Assembly (NCBI RefSeq): GCF_000832305.1 | Contig: NZ_CP010536.1 | Span: 3,162,001 to 3,226,000, forward strand | Direction of reading: 5' to 3' | Source: Cupriavidus basilensis | GTDB lineage: Bacteria; Pseudomonadota; Gammaproteobacteria; Burkholderiales; Burkholderiaceae | Length of the DNA: 64,000 nucleotides | Shown here: positions 26,227 to 34,922 of the stretch, in pieces | Numbering within the stretch: position 1 is the stretch's first letter | Layout of the letters: each line of letters opens with the position of its first letter | Translations under genes and position numbers: made by a program | Notes under the pieces: generated by a model | Seen by the model: only the letters and a program-made list of their open reading frames with translations | Told to the model about the DNA's origin: nothing | Databases searched by the model: none

Positions 26227-27150
26227 ATGGCACTCTCTCTCGAATCCCTGGAAGTTCTTGACGCCATCGAGCGCAAGGGCAGCTTTGCCGCCGCTGCGCA
26301 CGAGATGGGCAAAGTGCCCTCCGCACTCACCTATGTGGTGCGCAAGCTGGAGGAAGACCTGGACGTGCTGCTGTTCGACCGACGCCGCCACCGCGCCGAA
26401 CTCACGCCCGCCGGGCGCGCCTTGCTGGACGAAGGCCGCCACCTGCTGCACGCCGCCGACGACCTGGCCCGCCGCGTCAAGCGGCTGGCCACCGGCTGGG
26501 AAGCCACGCTGACCATCGTGGTCGACGACCTGATCAATTTCCGCGCCCTGCTGCCGGTCATCCAGGACTTCTATGCCGAGAACAATGCCACCCGACTGCG
26601 CTTTGCCAAGGAAGTGCTGGGTGGCGCATGGGATGCGCTGGTCAGCAGCCGCGCCGACCTGGTGATCGGCGGCGCCTACGATGCGCCGAGCACCCAGGGC
26701 TTCCAGGTGCGCCCGCTGGGTTCCATGCCCTTTGTCTTCGCGGTGGCCGCGCATCATCCGCTGGCGACCGAGCCCGGCCCGCTGACCACCCTGCAGATCG
26801 CCAAGCACCGCATCGTGGCCGTCGGCGATACCTCGCGCAACCTGCCGGCCCGCACCCATGGCGTGCTCGCCGGGCAGGACGTGCTGGTGGTGCCCACCAT
26901 GCGCGACAAGCTCGAAGCCCAGATCCGCGGCCTGGGCTGCGGCTGGCTGCCGGCGCCCATGGCGCAGCCCTTTATCGAAAGCGGCGTGCTGCAGGCACGC
27001 GAGACCCTGGAGGTGCGCGCCCCCGGCAATTTCAAGGTGGCCTGGCGCACCAGCACGCGCGGCAAGGCGCTGCAATGGTGGGCCAACAAGCTGGATGACC
27101 CGCGCCTGGCGCAAGCCCTGCTCCAGCAGCAGCCGGGCCAGCCCGACTAA
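26227..27150 (+). CDS. LysR-type transcriptional regulator
   Basis: A 307-residue LysR regulator. The winged helix-turn-helix occupies residues 1-62 ([20 protein letters not shown], then [16 protein letters not shown] and [14 protein letters not shown]). The effector-binding domain follows from about residue 90 ([18 protein letters not shown]). It most likely controls the divergent pirin gene. The ATG at 26227 gives the normal LysR N-terminus; there is no clear Shine-Dalgarno, and a palindrome occupies that position, which may mean autoregulation or initiation on a very short leader. gluQ follows 49 bp later but is functionally unrelated. Confidence 0.9.
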   Translation: MALSLESLEVLDAIERKGSFAAAAHEMGKVPSALTYVVRKLEEDLDVLLFDRRRHRAELTPAGRALLDEGRHLLHAADDLARRVKRLATGWEATLTIVVDDLINFRALLPVIQDFYAENNATRLRFAKEVLGGAWDALVSSRADLVIGGAYDAPSTQGFQVRPLGSMPFVFAVAAHHPLATEPGPLTTLQIAKHRIVAVGDTSRNLPARTHGVLAGQDVLVVPTMRDKLEAQIRGLGCGWLPAPMAQPFIESGVLQARETLEVRAPGNFKVAWRTSTRGKALQWWANKLDDPRLAQALLQQQPGQPD

Positions 27151-27199
27151 GCACCAGACCAATCGCCGGACCCATCACCGTCTAACACCTGCTTTTGCC

Positions 27200-28141
27200 A
27201 TGCCTACCCGCCCGAGCCTGGCGCCCAGCTACCGGGGCCGCTTTGCGCCCTCCCCCACCGGCCCGTTGCACATGGGCTCGCTGGTCACCGCGCTGGCCAG
27301 CTGGCTCGACGCACGCGCCCATCTTGGCAGCTGGCTGGTGCGCATCGAGGACATCGACTATCCACGCTGCGTGCGCGGCGCGGACCAGCAGATCCTGCGG
27401 GCCCTGGCGCGGCTCGGCCTGCATCCGGACGAGCCGCCGCAATGGCAGAGCCGGCGCGAAGCGCTGTACGCCGAGGCGCTGCGCCAGCTCGATGCCGACC
27501 ACTGGACTTATCCCTGCGGATGCTCACGCAAGGAAATCGCCGACTCGCTGCTGCATGCGCGCGAGCGCCACCAGACGCTCGGGTATCCCGGCACCTGCCG
27601 CGACGGCCTGCATGGCAAGCCGCCCCGCGCCTGGCGGGTGCGGGTTCCAGACGGCGACGCCGCGCTGATCTGCTTCGACGACCGCTGGCAAGGCCGGCAA
27701 TGCCAGGACCTCGCAACCGAGCTCGGCGACTTCGTGCTGCGCCGTGCCGATGGCTTGTGGGCCTACCAGCTGGCAGTCGTGGTCGACGATGGGCACCAGG
27801 GCATCACGCATATCGTGCGTGGCGCCGACCTGCTCGACTCCACGCCGCGGCAGATCCACCTGCAACATCTGCTGGGGCTGCCCACGCCGTCGTACCTGCA
27901 TGTGCCGGTGGTGACCAACGCGCTGGGCGAGAAGCTCAGCAAGCAAAGCGGCGCGCAGGCCATCGACGACCTCGATCCGCTGGCGGCGCTGCGCACGGCC
28001 GGCGCGCACCTGGGACTGGCGAGCGCGGCGCAATCGGTGCAGAGCTGGCTGAGCGACGCCACGGCCGGCTGGGCGGCCTTGCTGGAACGCCTGCCCGCCC
28101 AGGCGCACCGCGAAGCGACGACGCCCCCCAGAATGGCATGA
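27200..28141 (+). CDS. gluQ: glutamyl-Q tRNA(Asp) synthetase
   Basis: A 313-residue truncated glutamyl-tRNA synthetase (GluQRS) that attaches glutamate to queuosine at position 34 of tRNA-Asp. It has the class I catalytic core but no C-terminal anticodon-binding domain, which sets its length. The HIGH-like motif is [12 protein letters not shown] and the KMSKS-like motif is EKLSKQSG. Zinc ligands appear in YPCGCSRKE (two Cys) and YPGTCRDG (Tyr, Cys). The [18 protein letters not shown] block is typical. The ATG at 27200 matches the family start [12 protein letters not shown] bidirectional terminator lies downstream. Confidence 0.94.
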   Translation: MPTRPSLAPSYRGRFAPSPTGPLHMGSLVTALASWLDARAHLGSWLVRIEDIDYPRCVRGADQQILRALARLGLHPDEPPQWQSRREALYAEALRQLDADHWTYPCGCSRKEIADSLLHARERHQTLGYPGTCRDGLHGKPPRAWRVRVPDGDAALICFDDRWQGRQCQDLATELGDFVLRRADGLWAYQLAVVVDDGHQGITHIVRGADLLDSTPRQIHLQHLLGLPTPSYLHVPVVTNALGEKLSKQSGAQAIDDLDPLAALRTAGAHLGLASAAQSVQSWLSDATAGWAALLERLPAQAHREATTPPRMA

Positions 28142-28151
28142 AGCCCAAAGC

Positions 28152-28179
28152 AAGAGAGGCGCCCGAAGGCGCCTCTCTT
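28152..28179. terminator. bidirectional terminator between gluQ and rhlE
   Basis: Perfect 12-bp arms AAGAGAGGCGCC/GGCGCCTCTCTT with a CGAA loop; it is followed by GTTG on the plus strand and by TTGCTTTGGG on the minus strand. Confidence 0.8.
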
Positions 28180-28229
28180 GTTGACTGCGGCGGCAGCGAT
28201 CCGCTACACGCGGTGCCGCGCCGCGGCGC

Positions 28230-29720
28230 TCAGGACTTGCGCGGCACGCCGCCCAGCAGCGCCGCCAGCTGCCGCTTGGGCGCCGGACGGCCGCGGCCAA
28301 AGGCGGCGGCACCGTTGTCCGTCACGTCGGGCTGTGCGGCAATCGCCGCGGCGCTCGGCTCGTAAGGACGCGAGAAGAAGGAATCGTCGGACGCTCGGAA
28401 CGCGTTGCGCGAGCTGGCCGGATCGTTGCGGCGCGCACGCGGCTCGTCGCCGTCGCCATTGGCGCGCGGGCGGCGCACTTCGGTGCGGGCACGGCGACGG
28501 TCGTTCTCGTCAGCGCGGGCGCCGGCGCCGGTGGGGTCGAAGCCGTCCAGCGGCGTACGCGGCAGGCTGCGCTTGAGCAGCTTTTCGATATCGACCAGCA
28601 GGCGCTCATCGGCCGGCACGTAGATCGACAGGGCATCGCCGCTGGCGCCGGCTCGGCCGGTACGGCCGATGCGGTGGACGTAGTCTTCGGCACTGAACGG
28701 CAGGTCGAAGTTGATCACGCAGGGCATGTCGGGAATGTCGAGGCCGCGCGCCGCCACGTCGGTGGCGACCAGCGCGTCGATATTGCCTTGCTTGAAGCCA
28801 TCCAGCGTCTGCATGCGCTCGGTCTGGGTCTTGTCACCGTGGATGGCGGCGGCGTTGATGCCCTCGCGCTCCAGGTGGCGCGCCAGGCGCGAGCAGCCGA
28901 TCTTGCTGTTGACGAAGACGATGCACTGGCGCGACAGGCCTTCGGCCGCGCGCTTCTTCAGCAGGTGCACCACGGCGGCCTGCTTGTGGCCGTCTTCGAC
29001 CTGGAACACGGTCTGGCGCACGTTTTCGTTGGCCGAGTTGCTGCGCGCCACTTCGATGGTGACCGGCTGGCGCAGGTAGCTGGCGGCCAGCCGCTTGATT
29101 TCACTCGAGAAGGTGGCCGAGAACAGCAGCGTCTGGCGCTGTGCCGGCAGCAGGTTGATGATGCGCTGCAGGTCGGGCAGGAAACCCATGTCGAGCATGC
29201 GGTCGGCCTCGTCCAGCACCAGCATCTGCACTTGCGACAGGTTCACCGATTTTTGCTGCACGTGATCGAGCAGCCGGCCCGGGGTCGCCACCAGGATTTC
29301 CACGCCGCGGCGCAGGGCCTCGGTCTGCGGGTTCATGTCCACCCCACCGAACACCACCGTGCTGCGCAGGTCCGTGAAGCGCGCGTAGCGGGCCACGTTG
29401 TCGTAGACCTGGTCGGCCAGTTCGCGGGTGGGGGTGAGCATCAGGGCGCGCACCGGATGGCGCGCCGGCGAGGCGCTGGCGCTGGCCAGCGGCAAGAGGC
29501 GCTGGATGATCGGCAACGCAAAGCCGGCGGTCTTGCCGGTGCCGGTCTGGGCGGCGCCCATCACGTCCTTGCCCAGCAGCACCACGGGAATCGCCTGCTC
29601 CTGGATGGGAGTGGGCTTGGTGTAGCCCTGCTCGGACAGCGCGCGCTGGATGCGCGCATCCAGCCCGAAGCTGTCGAAGGTGATCTCGGGGGTGGTCTGG
29701 TCAGTGGTCGTAGTCGTCAT
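28230..29720 (-). CDS. rhlE: ATP-dependent RNA helicase RhlE
   Basis: A 496-residue DEAD-box helicase, the second in this window and a canonical RhlE. Motifs in order: F-x7 and Q motif (FDSFGLDARIQRALSEQGYTKPT), motif I AAQTGTGKTAG, PTRELADQV, motif II VLDEADRMLDMG, motif III SAT, motif V DVAARGLDIPD and motif VI HRIGRTGRAG. The C-terminal 110 residues are basic and disordered (RARTEVRRPRANGDGDEPR) and end in the Burkholderiales-type GRPAPKRQLAALLGG. RhlE remodels RNA in ribosome assembly and decay. A minus-strand TACAAT (forward 29923-29928) is a candidate -10, implying a leader near 195 nt. Confidence 0.93.
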   Translation of the reverse strand: MTTTTTDQTTPEITFDSFGLDARIQRALSEQGYTKPTPIQEQAIPVVLLGKDVMGAAQTGTGKTAGFALPIIQRLLPLASASASPARHPVRALMLTPTRELADQVYDNVARYARFTDLRSTVVFGGVDMNPQTEALRRGVEILVATPGRLLDHVQQKSVNLSQVQMLVLDEADRMLDMGFLPDLQRIINLLPAQRQTLLFSATFSSEIKRLAASYLRQPVTIEVARSNSANENVRQTVFQVEDGHKQAAVVHLLKKRAAEGLSRQCIVFVNSKIGCSRLARHLEREGINAAAIHGDKTQTERMQTLDGFKQGNIDALVATDVAARGLDIPDMPCVINFDLPFSAEDYVHRIGRTGRAGASGDALSIYVPADERLLVDIEKLLKRSLPRTPLDGFDPTGAGARADENDRRRARTEVRRPRANGDGDEPRARRNDPASSRNAFRASDDSFFSRPYEPSAAAIAAQPDVTDNGAAAFGRGRPAPKRQLAALLGGVPRKS

Positions 29721-30260
29721 GGTTTCCGTGTCTTGCAGGAGGCGAACCCGGCGCCAACGGACACGCGTCTTGAACCGAGCGGGGGAGATCTGCGCATGGA
29801 TTTAGGGGCCGGCCGCATGGGGCGCGCTGTGTTGCCGCACGCCACCGCAAGCCGTCGTCTGTCCGTGCCTCTGCGGGCAATTCCGCCGCGCGATCAATAG
29901 CTCATGTAAATCAAAGACTTAGATTGTAGCATCAGCGGCCCGTTTAAGGGTAGTGCGGGTGTGGCGGCTACGCCAGTTTCGGCGCGGCGGATTTCAACTT
30001 CATGTCACCGCGAGCTGGAGCCGCGCATCACCGCCCGTGCCATGCGCGTGCCGCCGGGCCAGTTGCGCCCGGGGGTCACCCGACGCGCGCCGCCCTACGC
30101 CCCCGCCTCACCGACCGCCCGCACACCGCTAGCGTTAAATTAGTGTTAAAAATGACAAAAACGATCATTAGTGGACAAAAAACCACCTAAGATCGAGATT
30201 TCCTGTGTTACGCCATCGCCGCCCAGGCGGCGTCTTATCGATGCACCAAGGAAACACACC
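29721..30260. other. divergent promoter region, rhlE and pspA
   Basis: About 540 bp. The rhlE side has a TACAAT box (minus strand, 29923-29928). The pspA side has a distinctly AT-rich patch at 30130-30190 that contains GTTAAATTAGTGTTAAAAATG and a short GTGG/CCAC hairpin around an A tract (30172-30187). I looked for the GG-N10-GC spacing of a sigma-54 promoter, as in E. coli psp, and did not find a good one. No gene is evident. Confidence 0.4.
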
Positions 30261-30947
30261 ATGACGACAGAAGGCTTGGGTAACCGTGTGAAACGACTGC
30301 TGACCGCCAATGTGCACGCATTGGTCAGCTCGCTGGAGGCGCGCGCGCCGCAAGCCGTGCTGGAGCAGTACCTGCGCGAGTTTGACGAGGTGATCGCGCA
30401 GGCGCGGGTCGGGCTGGGCCAGCACGAGGCGGCCAGGCACCAGGCCGCCAAGGCCATCGCACGGCTCGACAACGAGATCGAGCGGCTCGACGAACAAGTC
30501 ATGGTGGCGCTCAGCCACGGCGACGACGCCGCGGCGCGCGCGGGCACCGAGCGCCAGATCGACCTCGAGGACCAGCTCGGCACGCTCAACGGCAGCCTGC
30601 GCGAAGCCGTTGAAAAGTCCGCCGCAACCGAGGCCGACCTGCTTGGCCTGCGCACCAAGCGCGCCGAGATGGAGCAGGCGCTGGCCGGCATGGTGGCCGC
30701 GCGGGGTGCCGCCGAGCGCGCTAGCGCCAGCGTTGGCGCCGCGCCAGGCGCCGGCGTGCGTGCCGAACAACTCGAGCAAGGCTTCAACCGCGCCATGACC
30801 AGCGCCACCGGCGTGGCCGGACTCAGCGCCGGCAGCTCCGGCGCCGATGCCTCCTTGCTCAAGCGGCTGGAGACGCTGCACAAGGAACAGCGCATTAACG
30901 AACGCCTCGAGCGCCTGAAGGCCGCACGTGGCGCGACGCGCTCCTGA
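30261..30947 (+). CDS. PspA/IM30 family membrane-stress protein
   Basis: A 228-residue PspA/IM30 (PF04012) protein, almost entirely helical coiled coil: VHALVSSLEARAPQAVLEQY, KAIARLDNEIERLDEQVMVA, DLEDQLGTLNGSLREAVEKS. Members oligomerise on the inner membrane and limit damage from envelope stress. The N-terminus (MTTEGLGNRVKRLLTANVHALV) lacks the long amphipathic helix of E. coli PspA but keeps its positive charge. The ATG at 30261 is preceded by AAGGAAAC. It heads an operon with a YqiJ-type protein (64 bp later) and a flotillin, a combination that links PspA to membrane microdomains. Confidence 0.88.
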   Translation: MTTEGLGNRVKRLLTANVHALVSSLEARAPQAVLEQYLREFDEVIAQARVGLGQHEAARHQAAKAIARLDNEIERLDEQVMVALSHGDDAAARAGTERQIDLEDQLGTLNGSLREAVEKSAATEADLLGLRTKRAEMEQALAGMVAARGAAERASASVGAAPGAGVRAEQLEQGFNRAMTSATGVAGLSAGSSGADASLLKRLETLHKEQRINERLERLKAARGATRS

Positions 30948-31010
30948 GCGGCGCACGCCAAACACCGGCTCTGCCGATCCCGACCGCTTCAGCACAACAA
31001 GAAAGCCGAA

Positions 31011-31670
31011 ATGAATCAGCTGTTATTGCCGGGCAATGCCCCGTTCGTGGTGGCGATTGGCTTGATGGTAGTCATCGGCGTGCTGGAGGCGCTGGCCCTG
31101 CTGCTTGGCCTCGCCCTGTCGCAGCAGGCCGACAGCTTCCTGGTCACGCATTTCGCGCTGGACCACACCGACGCCAGCGCGGCCGATGCCAGCGCCATCG
31201 GCCAGTTCCTCGGCTGGCTGCACGTGGGCCGCGTGCCGCTGCTGATGCTGGTGGTGCTGTTCCTGACGGGCTTCGCCATCGTCGGCCTGGCGCTCCAATG
31301 GGTGATCGCTGCCGTGGCCGGCCACCTGCTGCCCACGGCGCTCGCGCTGGTGCTCGCCACGCTGGGCGCACTGCCCTTCGTGCGCGCCACCGGCGGCGTG
31401 GTGGCTCGCTATTTTCCGCAGGATGAATCCTCCGCCATCTCCGAGCTCGACTTCGTCGGGCGCGTTGCCCAGGTCACGCTCGGCGAGGCCTCGGCCGGCA
31501 ATCCGGCGCAAGCGCGCCTGGTCGATGAACACGGCCAGGCCCACTACCTGCGCGTCGAGCCGGACGAGCCGGGCCAGCGTTTTCCGCGCGGCGAAGCCGT
31601 ACTGATCGTCGCGCGCATCTCGGGCACCTTGTATCGCGCCATCGTCAACCCACGGCCCGACCTGCTGTAG
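31011..31670 (+). CDS. yqiJ: YqiJ family membrane protein with OB-fold
   Basis: A 219-residue inner-membrane protein of the OB-fold/DUF1449 YqiJ type, the NfeD-like partner of flotillins. Helices are seen near residues 11-35 (VVAIGLMVVIGVLEALALLL) and 75-125. A soluble C-terminal OB-like domain follows (ELDFVGRVAQVTLGEASAGN to YLRVEPDEPGQRFPRGEAVL). YqiJ and YqiK are linked in E. coli and many bacteria, where the OB domain is thought to help anchor or regulate the flotillin. It sits between the PspA gene and the flotillin gene with short gaps, indicating one operon. Confidence 0.85.
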   Translation: MNQLLLPGNAPFVVAIGLMVVIGVLEALALLLGLALSQQADSFLVTHFALDHTDASAADASAIGQFLGWLHVGRVPLLMLVVLFLTGFAIVGLALQWVIAAVAGHLLPTALALVLATLGALPFVRATGGVVARYFPQDESSAISELDFVGRVAQVTLGEASAGNPAQARLVDEHGQAHYLRVEPDEPGQRFPRGEAVLIVARISGTLYRAIVNPRPDLL

Positions 31671-31735
31671 GCCACTCGCGCACGCAAGCCGTCCGCGGTA
31701 TTTCTTTCAAATTCCAACGGAGTATCAGAACCAAT

Positions 31736-33541
31736 ATGGATTCCATCATCTTCTGGGGTGTCATCGGCCTGGCCGGCGTGCTCGGCCTGTGCATCATCGG
31801 CCTGATCTTCTCGCGCCTGTACACGCGCGCATCGGCCGAGCGCGCCTTCGTGCGTACCGGGCTGGGCGGGCAAAAGGTGATCATGAGCGGCGGCGCCATC
31901 GTGCTGCCGGTGTTCCATGAAATCATCCCGATCAACATGAACACGCTCAAGCTGGAGGTCAGCCGCGCCTCACGCGACAGCCTGATCACCAAGGACCGCA
32001 TGCGGGTGGATGTGGTGGTGGCGTTCTTCGTGCGCGTCAAGCCTACCGTGGAAGGCGTCTCCACCGCGGCGCAAACGCTGGGCCAGCGCACGCTGGCGCC
32101 GGAGAGCCTGCGCGCGCTGGTGGACGACAAATTCGTCGATGCGCTGCGCTCCACCGCGGCGCAGATGAGCATGCAGGACCTGCAGGACGCGCGCGAGCAG
32201 TTCGTGCAGGGCGTGCAGAACACCGTGGCCGAAGACCTGACCAAGAACGGGCTGGAGCTGGAAAGCGTGTCGCTCACCAACTTCAACCAGACCTCGAAGG
32301 AGTTCTTCGACCCCAACAACGCCTTCGATGCCGAGGGCCTGACCAAGCTCACGCAGGAAACCGAGCGCCGCCGCAAGGAACGCAACGAAGTCGAGCAGGA
32401 CACCGAGGTCTCCGTGCGCGAGAAGAACCGCGACGCGCTGGCCAAGAAGCTGGAGATCGAGCAGCAGGAATCGTTCATGAAGCTTGAGCAGGAACAGCAG
32501 GTGAAGACCCGCACCGCCGAGCAGAACGCGCGCATCGCGTCCTACGAGGCCGAGCGCAGGCAGGAGGCCGAGCAAAGCCGCATCACCGCCGAGCGCCAGG
32601 TGCAGGAGTCCGAGATCCAGCGCGAGCAGGCCGTGCGCACGCGCAAGGTCGAAGCCGAGCGCGACGTGCGGGTCAAGGAAATCGAGCAGCAGCGCGTCAC
32701 CCAGATGGCGGCCATCGAGCAGGCCAAGGTGACGGAAATCGCCGAGCAGGAAAAGGCCATCGTGATCGCCGCCAAATCGGAAGCGCAGTCGCAGGCGCAA
32801 GGGCGCGCCAACGAGGCGCTGGCTGAAGCGGTCAAGGCCGAGCAGATGGTGGAAACCACACGGCACACGGCGCAAGCCGACCGGGCCAAGCAGGTGGCCC
32901 TGATCGAGGCCGCGCAAGAGGCCGAGACCCAGGCGGTGCACGTCACCACGCAGGCGCGCGCCGAGCGCGAGGCAGCACAGATGCAGGCCACCGCCATCGT
33001 CGAACTGGCCGAGGCCGCACGCAAGAAGGGCCTGGCCGAAGCCGAGGCGCAGCGCGCGCTCAACGACGCCATCAACGCGCTGTCGTCGGACCAGACCAGC
33101 CTGAAGTTCAAGCTGGCGCTGCTGCAGGCGCTGCCGGGCGTGATCCAGCAGAGCGTGGAGCCGATGAAGGCGATCGACGGCATCAAGATCATCCAGGTCG
33201 ACGGCCTCAACCGCGGCGGCACGGCGGCAACCGGCGACGCAGGCACCGGTGGCGGCAATGGACATGGCAACGGCAATCTCGCCGAGCAGGCGATGTCCGC
33301 CGCGCTGTCCTACCGCGCACATGCGCCGTTGATCGATTCGTTGCTCAAGGAAGTCGGCTTGGCCGGCGGCTCGCTGCAGGGCCTGGTGCCCGGCCTGGCG
33401 GTCGGCCCGGCTCCCGGTCACGCGCCGACGGCATCGCACGCCGAGCACGGCAACGACGACGCCCAGGTCTTGCCCCTGAAGCACGCCAACCATGCCGGCA
33501 ACACGTCGAAGATCGAACCAGCCAGCGGCACAGGCAACTGA
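31736..33541 (+). CDS. yqiK: flotillin family protein YqiK
   Basis: A 601-residue bacterial flotillin. An N-terminal membrane helix (MDSIIFWGVIGLAGVLGLCI) is followed by the SPFH/Band 7 domain (about 35-210, GGQKVIMSGGAIVLPVFHEI, KDRMRVDVVVAFFVRVKPT). A very long Glu/Arg/Gln-rich coiled coil comes next (about 215-455, e.g. QQESFMKLEQEQQVKTRTAE) and then the flotillin tail ending in a Gly/His-rich region. Flotillins scaffold membrane microdomains; with PspA and YqiJ this forms a membrane-integrity operon. The start lies 65 bp after yqiJ. A strong terminator ends the operon 60 bp downstream. Confidence 0.92.
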   Translation: MDSIIFWGVIGLAGVLGLCIIGLIFSRLYTRASAERAFVRTGLGGQKVIMSGGAIVLPVFHEIIPINMNTLKLEVSRASRDSLITKDRMRVDVVVAFFVRVKPTVEGVSTAAQTLGQRTLAPESLRALVDDKFVDALRSTAAQMSMQDLQDAREQFVQGVQNTVAEDLTKNGLELESVSLTNFNQTSKEFFDPNNAFDAEGLTKLTQETERRRKERNEVEQDTEVSVREKNRDALAKKLEIEQQESFMKLEQEQQVKTRTAEQNARIASYEAERRQEAEQSRITAERQVQESEIQREQAVRTRKVEAERDVRVKEIEQQRVTQMAAIEQAKVTEIAEQEKAIVIAAKSEAQSQAQGRANEALAEAVKAEQMVETTRHTAQADRAKQVALIEAAQEAETQAVHVTTQARAEREAAQMQATAIVELAEAARKKGLAEAEAQRALNDAINALSSDQTSLKFKLALLQALPGVIQQSVEPMKAIDGIKIIQVDGLNRGGTAATGDAGTGGGNGHGNGNLAEQAMSAALSYRAHAPLIDSLLKEVGLAGGSLQGLVPGLAVGPAPGHAPTASHAEHGNDDAQVLPLKHANHAGNTSKIEPASGTGN

Positions 33542-33560
33542 CCGCAGACTCACCGCCCGA

Positions 33561-33588
33561 CGGCTAACGGCTTACGGCTTACGGCTAA
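33561..33588 (+). repeat. four tandem 7-bp repeats
   Basis: CGGCTAA, CGGCTTA, CGGCTTA, CGGCTAA in immediate succession between the flotillin stop and its terminator. Non-coding and short; possibly slippage-derived. Confidence 0.7.
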
Positions 33589-33600
33589 CCCGCGAAAGAA

Positions 33601-33635
33601 CGGGCCGCATGCATCGACTGCATGCGGCCCGTTTT
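33601..33635 (+). terminator. terminator of the pspA-yqiJ-yqiK operon
   Basis: Perfect 13-bp arms CGGGCCGCATGCA/TGCATGCGGCCCG with a TCGAC loop, followed by TTTTGCTTG. Confidence 0.9.
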
Positions 33636-33748
33636 GCTTGCTCTTCCTGGCTGGCTCCGGCACTCGATCCAGCTTCGCGTCCGGCTCAGCCACCAGCGTC
33701 TGGACCAGCCCGCGCTGACCGAAAAGCTGCCGGTGCCCGGCCTCGATC

Positions 33749-34747
33749 TCAGTCGCTCTTGATGCCGTTGTCCTGGATCACCTTGCCCCACTTCTTGTAG
33801 TCGTTGCGCATGCGCGATGCCAGTTGTTCAGGCGGCTGGTAGGCAGCGACCGTGCCCGCGCCCAGCATCTTTTCCTGCACCACGGGATCAGCCAGCGCCG
33901 CCTTCAGTTCGGCCGACAACCTGGCGATCACATCCTTGGGCGTGCCGGCGGGGGCCAGCAGGCCGCCCCAGGCGGTGGCCTCGAAACCGGGGAATCCCTG
34001 CTCCGCCACCGTCTTCACATCGGGCGTGAAGCTCACGCGCCTGGCCGAGCCCACGGCGATGGGGCGCAGCTTGCCGGCCTTGATGTGCGGCAACGCCGCG
34101 ATCATGTCGGAGAACATCATCGGCACCTGGCCGGCCAGCAGATCGGCGATCGCCGGCGCGCTGCCTTTGTAGGGCACGTGCTGCACGTCGAAATGCCCGG
34201 TGCTCTTGAGTAGTTCAGTCGACAGATGGCCAAAGCTGCCGTTGCCGGCGCTGGTGTAGTTAAGCGCGCCGGGCTTGGCCTTGGCGCGGGCGATGTATTG
34301 CTGCAAGTCGGTCACGTCGGGCATGGCCTGCGGGTTGACCACCATGACGATGGGCAGGTCGTAGGCGGAACCGATCGGCGTGAAATCCTTGAAGATGTCA
34401 TAGCCTTTGCGGCTGATCAGGTGCGGCGCCAGCAGCGTGGGCGTGGCCAGCACCATCAGCGTGTAGCCATCCGGCGCGCTCTTGGCGACCGCTTCCGCGC
34501 CTATCGTGCCGGAAGCGCCCGGGCGGTTGTCCACCACCACCGTCTGCTTGAGCGATTCGCCCATCTTCTGGCCGATGATGCGCGCGGCGGTATCGGTCGG
34601 GCCGCCCGGCGGGAACGGCACCACCAGGCGGATGGGCTTGGACGGATAGGCTTGCGCGAAGGCTTGCGGCGCGCACAGCGGCAACGAAACGCCCAGGATG
34701 GCCGCACCCAGGCGGCGCGAGAAAATACGACGGCTTGTCTTCTGCAT
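33749..34747 (-). CDS. Bug/TctC family tripartite carboxylate binding protein
   Basis: A 332-residue periplasmic binding protein of the Bug (TctC, PF03401) family, greatly expanded in Cupriavidus and Bordetella. The signal peptide has paired arginines (SRRIFSRRLGAAILG) and ends at AFAQ, so Tat export is possible. Family blocks are YPSKPIRLVVPFPPGGPTDT at the mature N-terminus, VDNRPGASGTIGAEAVAKS, and the ligand-loop HVPYKGSAPAIADLLAGQV. It probably binds an organic acid. Upstream on the same strand (175-bp gap) is a CoA-transferase gene, suggesting uptake and CoA activation of the same acid. No TctA/TctB membrane genes are present. Confidence 0.9.
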   Translation of the reverse strand: MQKTSRRIFSRRLGAAILGVSLPLCAPQAFAQAYPSKPIRLVVPFPPGGPTDTAARIIGQKMGESLKQTVVVDNRPGASGTIGAEAVAKSAPDGYTLMVLATPTLLAPHLISRKGYDIFKDFTPIGSAYDLPIVMVVNPQAMPDVTDLQQYIARAKAKPGALNYTSAGNGSFGHLSTELLKSTGHFDVQHVPYKGSAPAIADLLAGQVPMMFSDMIAALPHIKAGKLRPIAVGSARRVSFTPDVKTVAEQGFPGFEATAWGGLLAPAGTPKDVIARLSAELKAALADPVVQEKMLGAGTVAAYQPPEQLASRMRNDYKKWGKVIQDNGIKSD

Positions 34748-34922
34748 GATAAGTATGAAACGTAATCCAGCAATGACGCGTGCCGGCTTGACAGCCCGCG
34801 CGCGCGTCGGCGATCCGGAAAAACTAACGGGAAAGACAGGACAAAGCTTCGATGGCCTCCTCCATGACCGGTCATGGCCGGTCGTTTGTTATCGGGCTGC
34901 TGCGCAGCAGCGCCTCAGCGCT

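Noticed and set aside
30100..30260. Search for a sigma-54 promoter ahead of the PspA gene
   Set aside because: No sequence close to TGGCAC-N5-TTGC was found; the AT-rich patch alone is not enough to call a promoter.
31970..33553. Minus-strand frame of 527 codons opposite the flotillin gene
   Set aside because: Shadow of the coiled-coil coding sequence; Leu/Gly/His-rich product without motifs.
33561..33588. Tandem heptamers considered as a CRISPR-like or origin-type repeat
   Set aside because: Four adjacent 7-bp units without spacers are far too short for CRISPR and have no DnaA-box sequence.
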